Positions 1-6,610 of a stretch of DNA of 8,515 bases are shown here, piece by piece. The stretch is taken from NCBI GenBank assembly GCA_002423365.1, contig DIVU01000251.1, forward strand, positions 1-8,515. The letters are read 5' to 3'. This DNA comes from Desulfuromonadaceae bacterium UBA6124 (lineage in GTDB: Bacteria; Desulfobacterota; Desulfuromonadia; Desulfuromonadales; Trichloromonadaceae). The notes under the pieces are model-generated. The model was not told the origin of the DNA, did no database searches, and worked only from the letters and a program-made list of their open reading frames with translations. The translations under genes and the position numbers were made by a program. Position 1 is the stretch's first letter; every line of letters begins with the position of its first letter.

Positions 1-594
1 CACGAAGCCGGCCACGCCCTGGTGGCCAAATGCCTGCCGGGGAGCGACCCGATCCACAAGGTCACCATCATCCCCCGCGGGCAGGCCCTTGGCGTGACCC
101 TGCAACTCCCCGCCGACGACCGTTATCATTACCGCTACGGCTATCTGACGGATCGCCTGGCCATCAGCCTCGGCGGCCGCGCCGCTGAAAAGCTCATTTT
201 CGGCGAATATTCCACCGGGGCGCAGAACGATCTGAAGCAGGTCACGGACCTGGCCGAGAAGATGGTCTGCCAGTGGGGGATGAGCGAACGCCTCGGTCCG
301 GTCAGCCTGGAACGGGGGGTGGAACACCCCTTCCTCGGGCGCAAACTGGCGACGGAAACGACCTTCAGCGAAGAGACCGCCCGGCTGATCGACAAGGAGA
401 TCGAGGCATTGTCGCGGCAAGCCGAGCGCCGGGCCGAAAACCTGCTGGAATGGAATCGGCCGGTGCTGGAGCAACTGGCCGAACGGTTGCTGGTCGAAGA
501 GGTGCTGGACGAAGGGGCGCTGACGGAGTTTTTCGCCAAAACGGAATTGCGCCTCACCCAGGTTCAATCCACGGATGATGAAAGTCGAACATGA
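1..594 (+). CDS. ftsH: FtsH-type ATP-dependent zinc metalloprotease, C-terminal peptidase M41 part (5' truncated by window)
   Basis: This is the proteolytic domain of a membrane-anchored AAA+ protease that degrades misfolded or short-lived membrane and cytosolic proteins. The visible 197 residues begin exactly at the zinc motif HEAGH, which supplies two His ligands and the catalytic Glu. The third zinc ligand is probably Asp77 of the fragment, in STGAQNDL, matching the spacing in E. coli FtsH. Further family hallmarks are HKVTIIPRG, LGVTLQLP, GGRAAEKLIFGE, MVCQWGMSERLGP and FLGR. The transmembrane segments and the AAA+ ATPase domain must lie to the left of the window. The tail after the helical M41 region is short and ends in a charged stretch. 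The stop overlaps the next start as ATGA, so translation is probably coupled to the exporter genes. Whether this is the main FtsH or a second copy cannot be judged from the fragment. Confidence 0.95.
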   Translation, partial: HEAGHALVAKCLPGSDPIHKVTIIPRGQALGVTLQLPADDRYHYRYGYLTDRLAISLGGRAAEKLIFGEYSTGAQNDLKQVTDLAEKMVCQWGMSERLGPVSLERGVEHPFLGRKLATETTFSEETARLIDKEIEALSRQAERRAENLLEWNRPVLEQLAERLLVEEVLDEGALTEFFAKTELRLTQVQSTDDESRT

Positions 595-1598
595 GGAAAA
601 AACTTCCGCTGTTTTTGGTTCTGCTGGCCGTTCTCGTCGTCAGCGTCGCCTACCGGTGGCCCTGGGTGGAAAAGCCCGGCTTGGACGGGACGCTGACCCT
701 GTATGGCAATGTCGATATCCGTAAGGTCGATCTCGGTTTCCGCGTCGCGGGCCGGATCGCCGAGATGCCCTTTCAGGAGGGGGCGCGTGTGACCTCCGGC
801 GACCTGCTGGCGCATCTGGACGAGATCCCCTATCGGATCGAGTTGGATCTGGCTCTTGCCCAGGAGGCGCAGGCGGCGGCGCAGCTGGCCAAGCTCGAAG
901 CCGGCAGCCGTCCTCAGGAAATCGCCCAGGCCGAGGCTCTGGTGCGGGAACGGCAGGTGCGGGCGGACAATCTGGACGTGGAATACGGTCGGCTCGCCGC
1001 CCTGCTGGTTGAGGGTGCCGTCGCCCGGCAACTAGCCGATGACGCCCGTGCGAATCTGGCCGAGGCCCGGGCGCGTCTGGATACCGCCCGCGAAGGGCTG
1101 AAGCTGGCCCGTGAAGGTTTTCGCGGCGAGGATATCGCTGCCGCCCGCGCTGATCTGCGCGCCGCCCAAGCCCGGGTCGCCGTCGCTCGCACCCGTCTTT
1201 CCGACAGCGAGTGCCGGGCGCCGGATGGGGGGGTGATTCTTACCCGGATGGAAGAGCCGGGGGCCATCGTTGCCGCTGGCCAGACGGTGCTGACCCTCGC
1301 TCTCGATACCCCGGTATGGATTCGCGCCTACGTCGAGGAACCGGACCTGGGGCGCATCCGTCCCGGCATGAAGGCCCAGGTTTTTACCGATTCCCGGACG
1401 GAACCCTTTCCCGGACAGGTGGGCTACATTTCCCCCGAGGCGGAATTCACCCCGAAAACCGTGCAGACCGAGGAACTGCGGACCAAGCTGGTCTATCAGG
1501 TGCGCGTTATCGCCAACGATCCCGCCCACGGACTGCGGCAGGGGATGCCGGTCACCGTGCGGATTCCTCCGGACGAACCGACATCCCGCCCCCAATGA
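591..1598 (+). CDS. ybhG: HlyD/YbhG-family membrane fusion protein of an ABC exporter
   Basis: This 335-residue periplasmic adaptor is close to the roughly 330-residue length I recall for E. coli YbhG. It has a short basic N-terminus and one hydrophobic anchor or signal (about residues 5-21). The first half of the lipoyl-like barrel follows (about 40-80, with GRIAEMPFQEGARVTSGDLLAHLD). Next is a long Ala/Arg/Glu-rich coiled-coil hairpin (about 85-205), then the second barrel half (about 205-240, CRAPDGGVI and PGAIVAAGQTVLTL) and a beta-barrel and membrane-proximal end. There is no lipobox, so it is probably anchored by its N-terminal helix. It should bridge the inner-membrane transporter and an outer-membrane channel, possibly TolC, which is not encoded in the window. 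The start overlaps the FtsH stop, and the stop overlaps the ATPase start. No separate promoter space exists on either side. Confidence 0.93.
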   Translation: MRKKLPLFLVLLAVLVVSVAYRWPWVEKPGLDGTLTLYGNVDIRKVDLGFRVAGRIAEMPFQEGARVTSGDLLAHLDEIPYRIELDLALAQEAQAAAQLAKLEAGSRPQEIAQAEALVRERQVRADNLDVEYGRLAALLVEGAVARQLADDARANLAEARARLDTAREGLKLAREGFRGEDIAAARADLRAAQARVAVARTRLSDSECRAPDGGVILTRMEEPGAIVAAGQTVLTLALDTPVWIRAYVEEPDLGRIRPGMKAQVFTDSRTEPFPGQVGYISPEAEFTPKTVQTEELRTKLVYQVRVIANDPAHGLRQGMPVTVRIPPDEPTSRPQ

Positions 1599-3340
1599 AA
1601 GCCATGGCCGACTCGTCGCTGGTCATCGAAAATCTCTCCTACGCCTACGGAAAAACCCTGCCGCTCGCCCTTGACGGCCTTTCCGCCACGATCCGTCCCG
1701 GCATCGTCACCGGTCTGGTCGGTCCGGACGGTGCCGGCAAGACGACCCTGCTCCGACTGCTGACCGCGCTGCTGCTGCCGACGGCGGGGAGCATCCGGGT
1801 CTTCGGTCTGGATACCCGCGACGCCGCCGAACCCCTGCACCGAATCATCGGCTACATGCCCCAGAAGTTCGGCCTGTACGATGATCTGTCGGTAAAGCAG
1901 AATCTGCGCCTGTACGCTGATATGCAAGGTTTAAGCGCACCGGAACGCCGATTGGCGTTCGCGCGACTGCTCACCTTCACCGGTCTGGAACCCTTTCAGG
2001 AGCGCCTGGCCGGGCGCCTCTCCGGAGGGATGAAGCAGAAACTCGGGCTGGCCTGCGCCCTGATCCGAAAGCCGCGCCTGTTGCTGCTCGACGAGCCGAG
2101 CGTCGGCGTCGATCCGGTCAGCCGCCGTGAATTGTGGCGCATGGTCGGGGAACTGGTGGATGCCGAAACGGCGGTGATCTGGTCCACCGCCTATCTGGAT
2201 GAAGCCGAGAAGTGTCGCGAGGTGCTGCTGCTCGACGGCGGGCGGTTGATTTTTTCCGGCCCTCCGGGAACGTTGACGGAACGGGTGGCCGGCCGTTGTT
2301 TCCAGGTGCGGGGGATTTCAGGCAATCGCCGTCGGGTGCTGGCCCGCGCCCTCCAGCAACCCGAGGTGCAGGACGGCATCGTTCAGGGCCGCGACGTGCG
2401 GATCGTTCTTCGCTCCGGGCAAGCGCCCCCCGCGCCGATGTGTCTGGACGCCGGGGAATCTTCGTGGCTGGAACCGGTCGCGCCCCGCTTTGAAGACGCC
2501 TACGTCGACGTCCTGGGCGGTGGCCCCGGCGGGATCTCGGCGCTGGCCTCGGCCATGGCGCCCTGGGCGGGGGAGCGGGAAGTGACCGTCGAGGCCGCCG
2601 GATTGACCAAGCGGTTCGGGGATTTCACGGCCGTGAGCGAGATCGATTTTAGTATCCGCCGGGGTGAGATTTTCGGTCTGCTCGGGCCCAACGGCGCGGG
2701 GAAATCGACCATCTTCAAGATGTTGTGCGGGCTGCTGCGACCGAGCGCCGGCAGCGGCCGGGTCGGCGGCTTCGATCTGCGTTCTTCGCCGTCGCAGGCC
2801 CGTTCCTGCCTGGGCTACATGGCCCAGAAGTTCTCCCTGTACAGCGACCTGTCGACCCGGCAGAATCTGGAGTTTTTTTCCGGGATCTATGGTCTTTCCG
2901 GCGCAAGGCGAAAAGAGACCGTGGCGCGCATGATCGACATTTTCGGCCTGCGCCCCCAGTTACAGGCTTCGGCCAAGGATCTTCCCCTCGGTTTCAAACA
3001 GCGCCTGGCCCTGGCCTGCGCCGTCATGCACGAACCGGCGGTGCTCTTTCTCGACGAACCGACTTCCGGGGTCGATCCCCTGACCCGTCGGGAATTCTGG
3101 ACCCACATCAACGGGCTGGTGGAGCGCGGCGTGACGGTGCTGGTCACCACCCACTTCATGGACGAGGCGGAATATTGCGACCGGATCGGCCTGATCTACC
3201 GGGGGCGGATGATCGCCAGCGGTCCGCCCGACGAACTGAAGATTCAGGCCGCGAGCGCGGCGCTTCCCGATCCGACCCTCGAAGAAACCTTCATCGCGTT
3301 ACTCCGGCAATGGGACGAAGGGGAAGGAGCGAAGGCATGA
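1595..3340 (+). CDS. ybhF: YbhF-type ABC exporter ATPase with two fused nucleotide-binding domains
   Basis: This 581-residue cytoplasmic ATPase energises the YbhS/YbhR permease pair. NBD1 has Walker A GPDGAGKT at 43-50, Q-loop Gln90, signature LSGGM at 142-146 and Walker B with catalytic Glu167. NBD2 has Walker A GPNGAGKS at 364-371, signature position LPLGF at 463-467, Walker B with Glu488 and H-loop His520. The usual H-loop His of NBD1 is Ala199, within WSTAYLDEAE. The defects in the NBD1 H-loop and the NBD2 signature fall in the same composite ATP site. The open frame extends left to about 1211, but that part lies inside ybhG in another frame. The ATG at 1595 forms an ATGA overlap with the ybhG stop and is the preferred start; ATG 1604 is an alternative. 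Closely spaced motifs such as GYMPQKFGLY and GYMAQKFSLY show the two halves arose by duplication. The sequence resembles E. coli YbhF throughout, as far as I recall it. Confidence 0.95.
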   Translation: MKAMADSSLVIENLSYAYGKTLPLALDGLSATIRPGIVTGLVGPDGAGKTTLLRLLTALLLPTAGSIRVFGLDTRDAAEPLHRIIGYMPQKFGLYDDLSVKQNLRLYADMQGLSAPERRLAFARLLTFTGLEPFQERLAGRLSGGMKQKLGLACALIRKPRLLLLDEPSVGVDPVSRRELWRMVGELVDAETAVIWSTAYLDEAEKCREVLLLDGGRLIFSGPPGTLTERVAGRCFQVRGISGNRRRVLARALQQPEVQDGIVQGRDVRIVLRSGQAPPAPMCLDAGESSWLEPVAPRFEDAYVDVLGGGPGGISALASAMAPWAGEREVTVEAAGLTKRFGDFTAVSEIDFSIRRGEIFGLLGPNGAGKSTIFKMLCGLLRPSAGSGRVGGFDLRSSPSQARSCLGYMAQKFSLYSDLSTRQNLEFFSGIYGLSGARRKETVARMIDIFGLRPQLQASAKDLPLGFKQRLALACAVMHEPAVLFLDEPTSGVDPLTRREFWTHINGLVERGVTVLVTTHFMDEAEYCDRIGLIYRGRMIASGPPDELKIQAASAALPDPTLEETFIALLRQWDEGEGAKA

Positions 3341-4458
3341 ACGGTCGCTTGCGGCGGATGGTCGCGCTCATCGTCAAGGAATTCGTCCAGATCTTACGCG
3401 ATCCCAGCAGTCTGCTGATCGCCTTCGTGCTGCCGGTGATCCTGCTGTTTCTTTACGGCTTCGGGGTCTCCCTCGATGCCCGGGAGATCAGGATGGGCGT
3501 GGCGGTGCGCGACGCGGGCGAGGAGGCCGCCGCCCTGGTCGCGGCTTTTCGCGCCAGCCCCTATTTCCGGACCGAGGTCGCCCGCGATACCCGGCCGCTG
3601 GAAGCGGAATTGTTGGCCGGACGCTTGCGGGGGCTGGTAGTGATTCCTCAGGATTTCTCCCGGCGGATGGGGAAGGGCGTCGAACCCGCCGACCTGCAAG
3701 TCGTTGCCGACGGCAGCGAAACCAATACCGCCAACTACGTGCAGAACTACGCTCAGGGAGTGGCGCGCGCCTGGTGGAACCAGCGCCTGCGAGAGACTGG
3801 CCATGAACTCGGCGGACCGGAACTGGTGACGCGCATCTGGTTCAACCCGGAACTGAAGAGCCGCAATTCCCTGCTGCCCGGAGCTCTGGCGATCATCATG
3901 GCGATTATCGGCACCCTGCTCACCGCCTTGGTCGTGGCGCGGGAATGGGAGCGGGGCACCATGGAGGCGCTGATGGCCACGCCGGTCGCCATCGGCGAGT
4001 TGGTTGTCGGCAAGCTGCTGCCCTATTTCGTGCTGGGAATGTTCGCCATGCTCATCAGCGTGGCGATCTCCGTGACTCTCTTCGAGTTGCCTTTTCGCGG
4101 CTCCTTTGCGGCGCTGCTGCTCAGTTCCGGCGCCTTTCTGCTGGCGGCGCTGGGGCAGGGGCTGCTGATTTCCTCCGCCGCCAAAAATCAGTTCCTCGCC
4201 GCGATGGCCGCCCTCGTCACCGGATTTCTCCCGGCCTTTCTCCTCTCCGGCTTCATCTTCGAAATCGCCTCGATGCCCCCCGCGGTTCGTGCTCTGACCC
4301 ACATCATTCCGGCGCGCTATCTGGTGACCAATCTGCAGACCCTTTTTCTGGTCGGGGATGTCTGGTCGCTGCTGCTCCCCAACGTCGGCATCCTGCTGTT
4401 GCTCGCGGCGGTGCTGTTTTTTCTCACCGCCAGAAAAACCGTCAAACGCCTGAGGTGA
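3337..4458 (+). CDS. ybhS: ABC-2 type exporter permease, YbhS-like
   Basis: This 373-residue inner-membrane permease has the ABC-2 layout. The N-terminal cytoplasmic helix contains ALIVKEFVQILRDP. TM1 is at about 25-45, followed by a roughly 130-residue extracytoplasmic domain. Five more hydrophobic segments lie at about 179-203, 228-248, 256-278, 286-308 and 346-367. The motif AREWERGTMEALMATPV after TM2 is the coupling region typical of ABC2_membrane_3 proteins, and IWFNPELKSRNSLLPG precedes TM2 as in the YhhJ/YbhR group. An open frame reaches back to 2725, but that part overlaps ybhF. The ATG at 3337 has a strong ribosome binding site, GGAAGGAG, at 3322-3329, seven bases upstream. It also makes an ATGA overlap with the ybhF stop. 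It probably forms a heterodimer with the next gene product. Substrate is unknown; E. coli YbhFSR has been linked to drug and cation export. Confidence 0.93.
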   Translation: MNGRLRRMVALIVKEFVQILRDPSSLLIAFVLPVILLFLYGFGVSLDAREIRMGVAVRDAGEEAAALVAAFRASPYFRTEVARDTRPLEAELLAGRLRGLVVIPQDFSRRMGKGVEPADLQVVADGSETNTANYVQNYAQGVARAWWNQRLRETGHELGGPELVTRIWFNPELKSRNSLLPGALAIIMAIIGTLLTALVVAREWERGTMEALMATPVAIGELVVGKLLPYFVLGMFAMLISVAISVTLFELPFRGSFAALLLSSGAFLLAALGQGLLISSAAKNQFLAAMAALVTGFLPAFLLSGFIFEIASMPPAVRALTHIIPARYLVTNLQTLFLVGDVWSLLLPNVGILLLLAAVLFFLTARKTVKRLR

Positions 4459-4461
4459 GCC

Positions 4462-5565
4462 ATGGTCAATCGCATCCTCGCCCTGCTCATCAAGGAACTG
4501 CTGGCTAATCTGCGGGATAAGCGCGGCCGCCTGGTGCTAATCGTGCCGCCGCTGATCCAGCTTTTCATCTTTTCTTTCGCCGCCACCCAAGAGGTGAAGA
4601 ACCAGACGCTGGCCATCCTCAACCTCGATCGCGGACGGCCGGCGTTGACTCTGGAGCGGGATTTCGCGGCGGCGGCCACCTTTGGCGCGGTGCTGCACCT
4701 GCAACGGGCCGAGGAGATCCCCGAGGTCATCGACCGGCAACAAGCTATCGCCGTGCTGTGGATTCCCGAGGACTTCTCCCGCGAGTTAAAGCGTGGCGGC
4801 ACGGCCCAGGCCAGTTTCATCCTGGACGGACGCAAGACCAACGCGGCGCAGATCGTTCAAGGCTACGCCATGCGCATCCTCGACGACTACCGGGCCGAAT
4901 GGTCCGCCCAGGGGCAAGCGGGGGGCGTGCGTCTGGAGTCGCGCAATTGGTTCAACCCCAATCTCGATTTCCGCTGGTACACGGTGCCGAGCCTGGTCTG
5001 CATCCTGACCACGGTCGTCGGCCTTCTGGTCACCGGCCTGTCGGTGGCCCGGGAACGGGAGATGGGCACCTTCGAGCAGTTGCTGGTTTCACCCCTGCAG
5101 CCGCTGGAAATCCTCATCGGCAAGGCCTTGTCGGCGTTGCTCATTGCCATGGTCGAAGGGGCCTTCATCGTCTTAGTCGGCGTCACGGTGCTGGGTGTCC
5201 CGATGAACGGTTCGTTGCCGCTGCTCTTCGGCGGCATGGCGGTCTTTCTGCTGGCCATCATCGGCGTCGGCCTGTTCGTCTCGTCCCTGTCCATGACCCA
5301 GCAGCAGGCGGTGCTGGGCGCCTTCATGTTCCTGGTGCCGGCGACCATCCTCTCCGGCTTCGCCAGCCCCATCGAAAACATGCCCCACTGGCTCCAAACA
5401 ATCTCCTTCGCCAATCCCCTGCGTTATTTCATGACCATCGTCCGGGGGATTTTTCTCAAGGATGTGACGGCGGCGGTGGTCTGGGCGCAGACTTGGCCGA
5501 TGGCGGTCATCGCCTGTGTCACCCTGTCGCTGGCGACCTGGTTGTTCAAAAGGCGGATGGAGTAA
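4462..5565 (+). CDS. ybhR: ABC-2 type exporter permease, YbhR-like
   Basis: This 367-residue permease is paralogous to the preceding gene and almost the same length as E. coli YbhR as I recall it. TM1 is at about 23-41 (LVLIVPPLIQLFIFSFAA), followed by a periplasmic domain. NWFNPNLDFRWYTVPS leads into TM2 (about 175-197), then the coupling motif ARERMGTF-like AREREMGTFEQLLVSPL. Four further hydrophobic segments follow, and the protein ends in a basic FKRRME tail on the cytoplasmic side. The start is three bases after the ybhS stop. A GAGGT ribosome binding site overlaps the end of ybhS (4452-4456), so translation is likely coupled. It should pair with YbhS to form the membrane pore of the exporter. 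No hairpin terminator follows the stop, so transcripts may run on to the terminator near 6015. Confidence 0.93.
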   Translation: MVNRILALLIKELLANLRDKRGRLVLIVPPLIQLFIFSFAATQEVKNQTLAILNLDRGRPALTLERDFAAAATFGAVLHLQRAEEIPEVIDRQQAIAVLWIPEDFSRELKRGGTAQASFILDGRKTNAAQIVQGYAMRILDDYRAEWSAQGQAGGVRLESRNWFNPNLDFRWYTVPSLVCILTTVVGLLVTGLSVAREREMGTFEQLLVSPLQPLEILIGKALSALLIAMVEGAFIVLVGVTVLGVPMNGSLPLLFGGMAVFLLAIIGVGLFVSSLSMTQQQAVLGAFMFLVPATILSGFASPIENMPHWLQTISFANPLRYFMTIVRGIFLKDVTAAVVWAQTWPMAVIACVTLSLATWLFKRRME

Positions 5566-5577
5566 CGGAGGGAGTTT

Positions 5578-5757
5578 ATGGTTTTTTTAACACAGGTGTC
5601 AAAAAAGCCGACAGTTGGGGAGTGTAAGCGGTGGGCGGATCGAAGGTGGTTTCCCGGAATTCCCATGGGTTATCCGGCTTTTTCGAGTTGGCAGGGTCCT
5701 TGCTGTTCAATCTGCTACGAGGTTTTCTCATCCCTTTTCGATGAGTTTGTTTATTGA
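5578..5757 (+). CDS. Possible 59-residue small ORF after ybhR, coding status doubtful
   Basis: An ATG lies 12 bases after the ybhR stop with a good ribosome binding site (GGAGG at 5567-5571, six-base spacing). It opens a 59-codon frame that ends at TGA 5755-5757. The product would start MVFLTQVSKKPTVGECK, be rich in aromatic residues, and carry a cysteine cluster (CCSIC) in its C-terminal third. It has no recognisable domain, signal or membrane segment. Against it, the frame contains both the inverted repeat and the sigma-54 promoter match, and its composition does not look like the neighbouring genes. It could be a real small peptide coupled to ybhR, a regulatory upstream frame, or chance. 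The ribosome binding site is the only positive evidence. Confidence 0.25.
   Translation: MVFLTQVSKKPTVGECKRWADRRWFPGIPMGYPAFSSWQGPCCSICYEVFSSLFDEFVY
5583..5606. promoter_or_regulatory. 24-base inverted repeat, candidate activator-binding site (UAS)
   Basis: The sequence has the symmetric form T6-N-ACAC-NN-GTGT-N-A6, with ten paired positions on each side. The T-run comes first and the A-run last, so it is not a rho-independent terminator on either strand. Its centre lies about 120 bases upstream of the start of transcription predicted from the sigma-54 match at 5688. That is the usual distance for an enhancer-binding protein site. It could instead be an operator for a dimeric repressor. Confidence 0.45.
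5688..5704 (+). promoter_or_regulatory. Sigma-54 (RpoN) -24/-12 promoter match
   Basis: TTGGCAGGGTCCTTGCT fits the sigma-54 consensus YTGGCACG-N4-TTGCW with one mismatch (G for C after GGCA). The invariant GG (5690-5691) and GC (5702-5703) are separated by exactly ten bases, as required. Transcription would begin near 5715, leaving a leader of about 59 bases before the ATG at 5774. The match points toward the 72-residue membrane protein and is in a non-coding or weakly coding gap. It was found by eye; I have not estimated its chance frequency. Confidence 0.6.
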
Positions 5758-5773
5758 GGGAAAGGAACATCCC

Positions 5774-5992
5774 ATGACAACGCGACCTGACCACCGAGAG
5801 CTCCAAGAACGGGTTGCCGTGAAAGAAGGCCCGAGGCGTGGCCTCCTTACCTTTTTGCTGCGCGACGCCCTGCCCATGCTCATCATGATTATTTTCCTTA
5901 TTGTCTGTACCATCGTTCTCTCCGAAAAGATCGAACAGGCCAAACTTTCTCGCACCGTCGGCGTGCTGGTAGAAAAAAACGTCCAGCCGTAA
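5774..5992 (+). CDS. Small single-pass membrane protein of unknown function (72 aa)
   Basis: The N-terminal 28 residues are strongly charged (MTTRPDHRELQERVAVKEGPRRG is basic overall). One clear membrane helix follows at about 29-50, with the core LPMLIMIIFLIVCTIVL. A short polar tail contains SEKIEQAKLSRTVGVLVEKN. The basic N-terminus suggests N-in, C-out topology. I chose ATG 5774 because AAAGGA at 5761-5766 lies seven bases upstream; ATG 5741 in the same frame would add 11 residues (MSLFIEGKEHP) and has no comparable site. The gene lies between a sigma-54-like promoter and a strong terminator, so it may be its own regulated unit. It matches no family I recognise. Small membrane proteins under sigma-54 control exist in the phage shock response, but this does not look like PspB, PspC or PspG, so that link is only analogy. 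Confidence 0.75.
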   Translation: MTTRPDHRELQERVAVKEGPRRGLLTFLLRDALPMLIMIIFLIVCTIVLSEKIEQAKLSRTVGVLVEKNVQP

Positions 5993-6014
5993 TCGCTTAC
6001 CCTCCCCAATCGAC

Positions 6015-6051
6015 AAAAAAGGACGGCCGTTTTGGCCGTCCTTTGTTTTTT
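6015..6051. terminator. Bidirectional rho-independent terminator
   Basis: A perfect eight-base-pair GC-rich stem (GGACGGCC at 6021-6028 with GGCCGTCC at 6034-6041) closes a five-base loop. It extends by three A-T pairs. T-rich tracts follow on both strands: TTTGTTTTTT after the stem on plus, and the complement of A6 at 6015-6020 on minus. It lies between convergent genes, 22 bases after the small membrane gene stop and about 30 bases after the trmO stop, and should end transcription from both sides. Confidence 0.92.
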
Positions 6052-6080
6052 GAAAGTCTTTTCCTTTTTTTTCGGGGGGG

Positions 6081-6599
6081 CTATCGGGGCTTGCGCGGTC
6101 CCGGCGCGGAATGACGCCCGAGTTGGGCATCCAGTTCGTCGATCCACCCGGCTTTGGCGTCGGGAAAGGCGTCGGCGTAGGGGACGTAGGGTTTGATGTC
6201 CAAGATCGGCGTGCCGTCGAGCAGATCGACCCCACGCAGGTGTAATGTTCGGCCTTCAATCTTGACCAATTCCACCGCCGACAGGCCGATGGCGTTGGGG
6301 CGATGAGGAGAGCGGGTAGCGAAAACGCCTCGCTTCGGCCCGCCCCGAGGCGGCTTGACCCGGCTGGTCCAACCGTCGCTGCGATGAAGGGCGTAGATCA
6401 GCCACAGCCGCTCAAAACCGTCCAGATCCTGAAGGATCTCCCCCTCCAGCCATTCCGCCAACGCCAATGTCGCCGTTGCCGCTTCCCTTGTTTCCGTCCC
6501 TTGCGTCACCGTTCCCTGATGAGGGGCGTCGATGCGGCGGGCATAGGGGGAGCGCAGGATGCCGATGGGGCGATAGGTGAAATGGGGAGCGAGGCTCAT
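6081..6599 (-). CDS. trmO: tRNA (adenine(37)-N6)-methyltransferase, TrmO/TsaA family (single-domain form)
   Basis: The product (172 aa) belongs to the TsaA/VirR/UPF0066 family. In E. coli, TrmO uses S-adenosylmethionine to methylate t6A37 of threonine tRNA, giving m6t6A. Family landmarks in order are RPIGILRSPYARR (near residue 9), LDGFERLWLIYALHRSD, RGGPKRGVFATRSPHRPNAIGLS and DLLDGTPILDIKPYVPYAD. The usual HRPNPIG carries Ala for Pro here. It is shorter than E. coli TrmO (about 235 aa) and lacks its C-terminal domain, as do many family members. The frame is open upstream to 6728, but that overlaps the TPR gene. The ATG at 6599 starts the conserved domain and has GGAGA 11 bases upstream (6611-6615). 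A 52-base gap separates it from the lipoprotein gene, so they are probably cotranscribed. Confidence 0.9.
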   Translation of the reverse strand: MSLAPHFTYRPIGILRSPYARRIDAPHQGTVTQGTETREAATATLALAEWLEGEILQDLDGFERLWLIYALHRSDGWTSRVKPPRGGPKRGVFATRSPHRPNAIGLSAVELVKIEGRTLHLRGVDLLDGTPILDIKPYVPYADAFPDAKAGWIDELDAQLGRHSAPGPRKPR

Positions 6600-6610
6600 G
6601 GTCGGGGATT

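Noticed and set aside
1211..1594. Leftward extension of the ybhF reading frame
   Set aside because: It lies wholly inside ybhG in another frame, has no recognisable domain, and the ATG at 1595 overlaps the ybhG stop as ATGA, right where YbhF homology begins.
2725..3336. Leftward extension of the ybhS reading frame
   Set aside because: It overlaps the second ATPase domain of ybhF. The start at 3337 has a strong ribosome binding site and gives the normal permease length.
3394..4302. Long antisense ORF (302 codons) opposite ybhS
   Set aside because: Its Gln, His and Gly-rich sequence is what the complement of hydrophobic membrane codons gives in GC-rich DNA. The plus strand has a clear permease.
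5583..5606. Inverted repeat as a terminator for the exporter operon
   Set aside because: The stem core is only four pairs plus A-T pairs. The T-run precedes it and the A-run follows it, the opposite of what a rho-independent terminator needs.
5688..5716. Sigma-70 promoter with TTGGCA as the -35 element
   Set aside because: At 17-19 base spacing there is no acceptable -10 hexamer (TCTGCT, CTGCTA or TGCTAC), while the -24/-12 spacing fits sigma-54 exactly.
5576..6259. 227-codon minus-strand ORF spanning the gap, terminator and end of trmO
   Set aside because: It reads through the terminator hairpin and the homopolymers, and overlaps trmO in another frame; it shows low-complexity lysine-rich sequence only.
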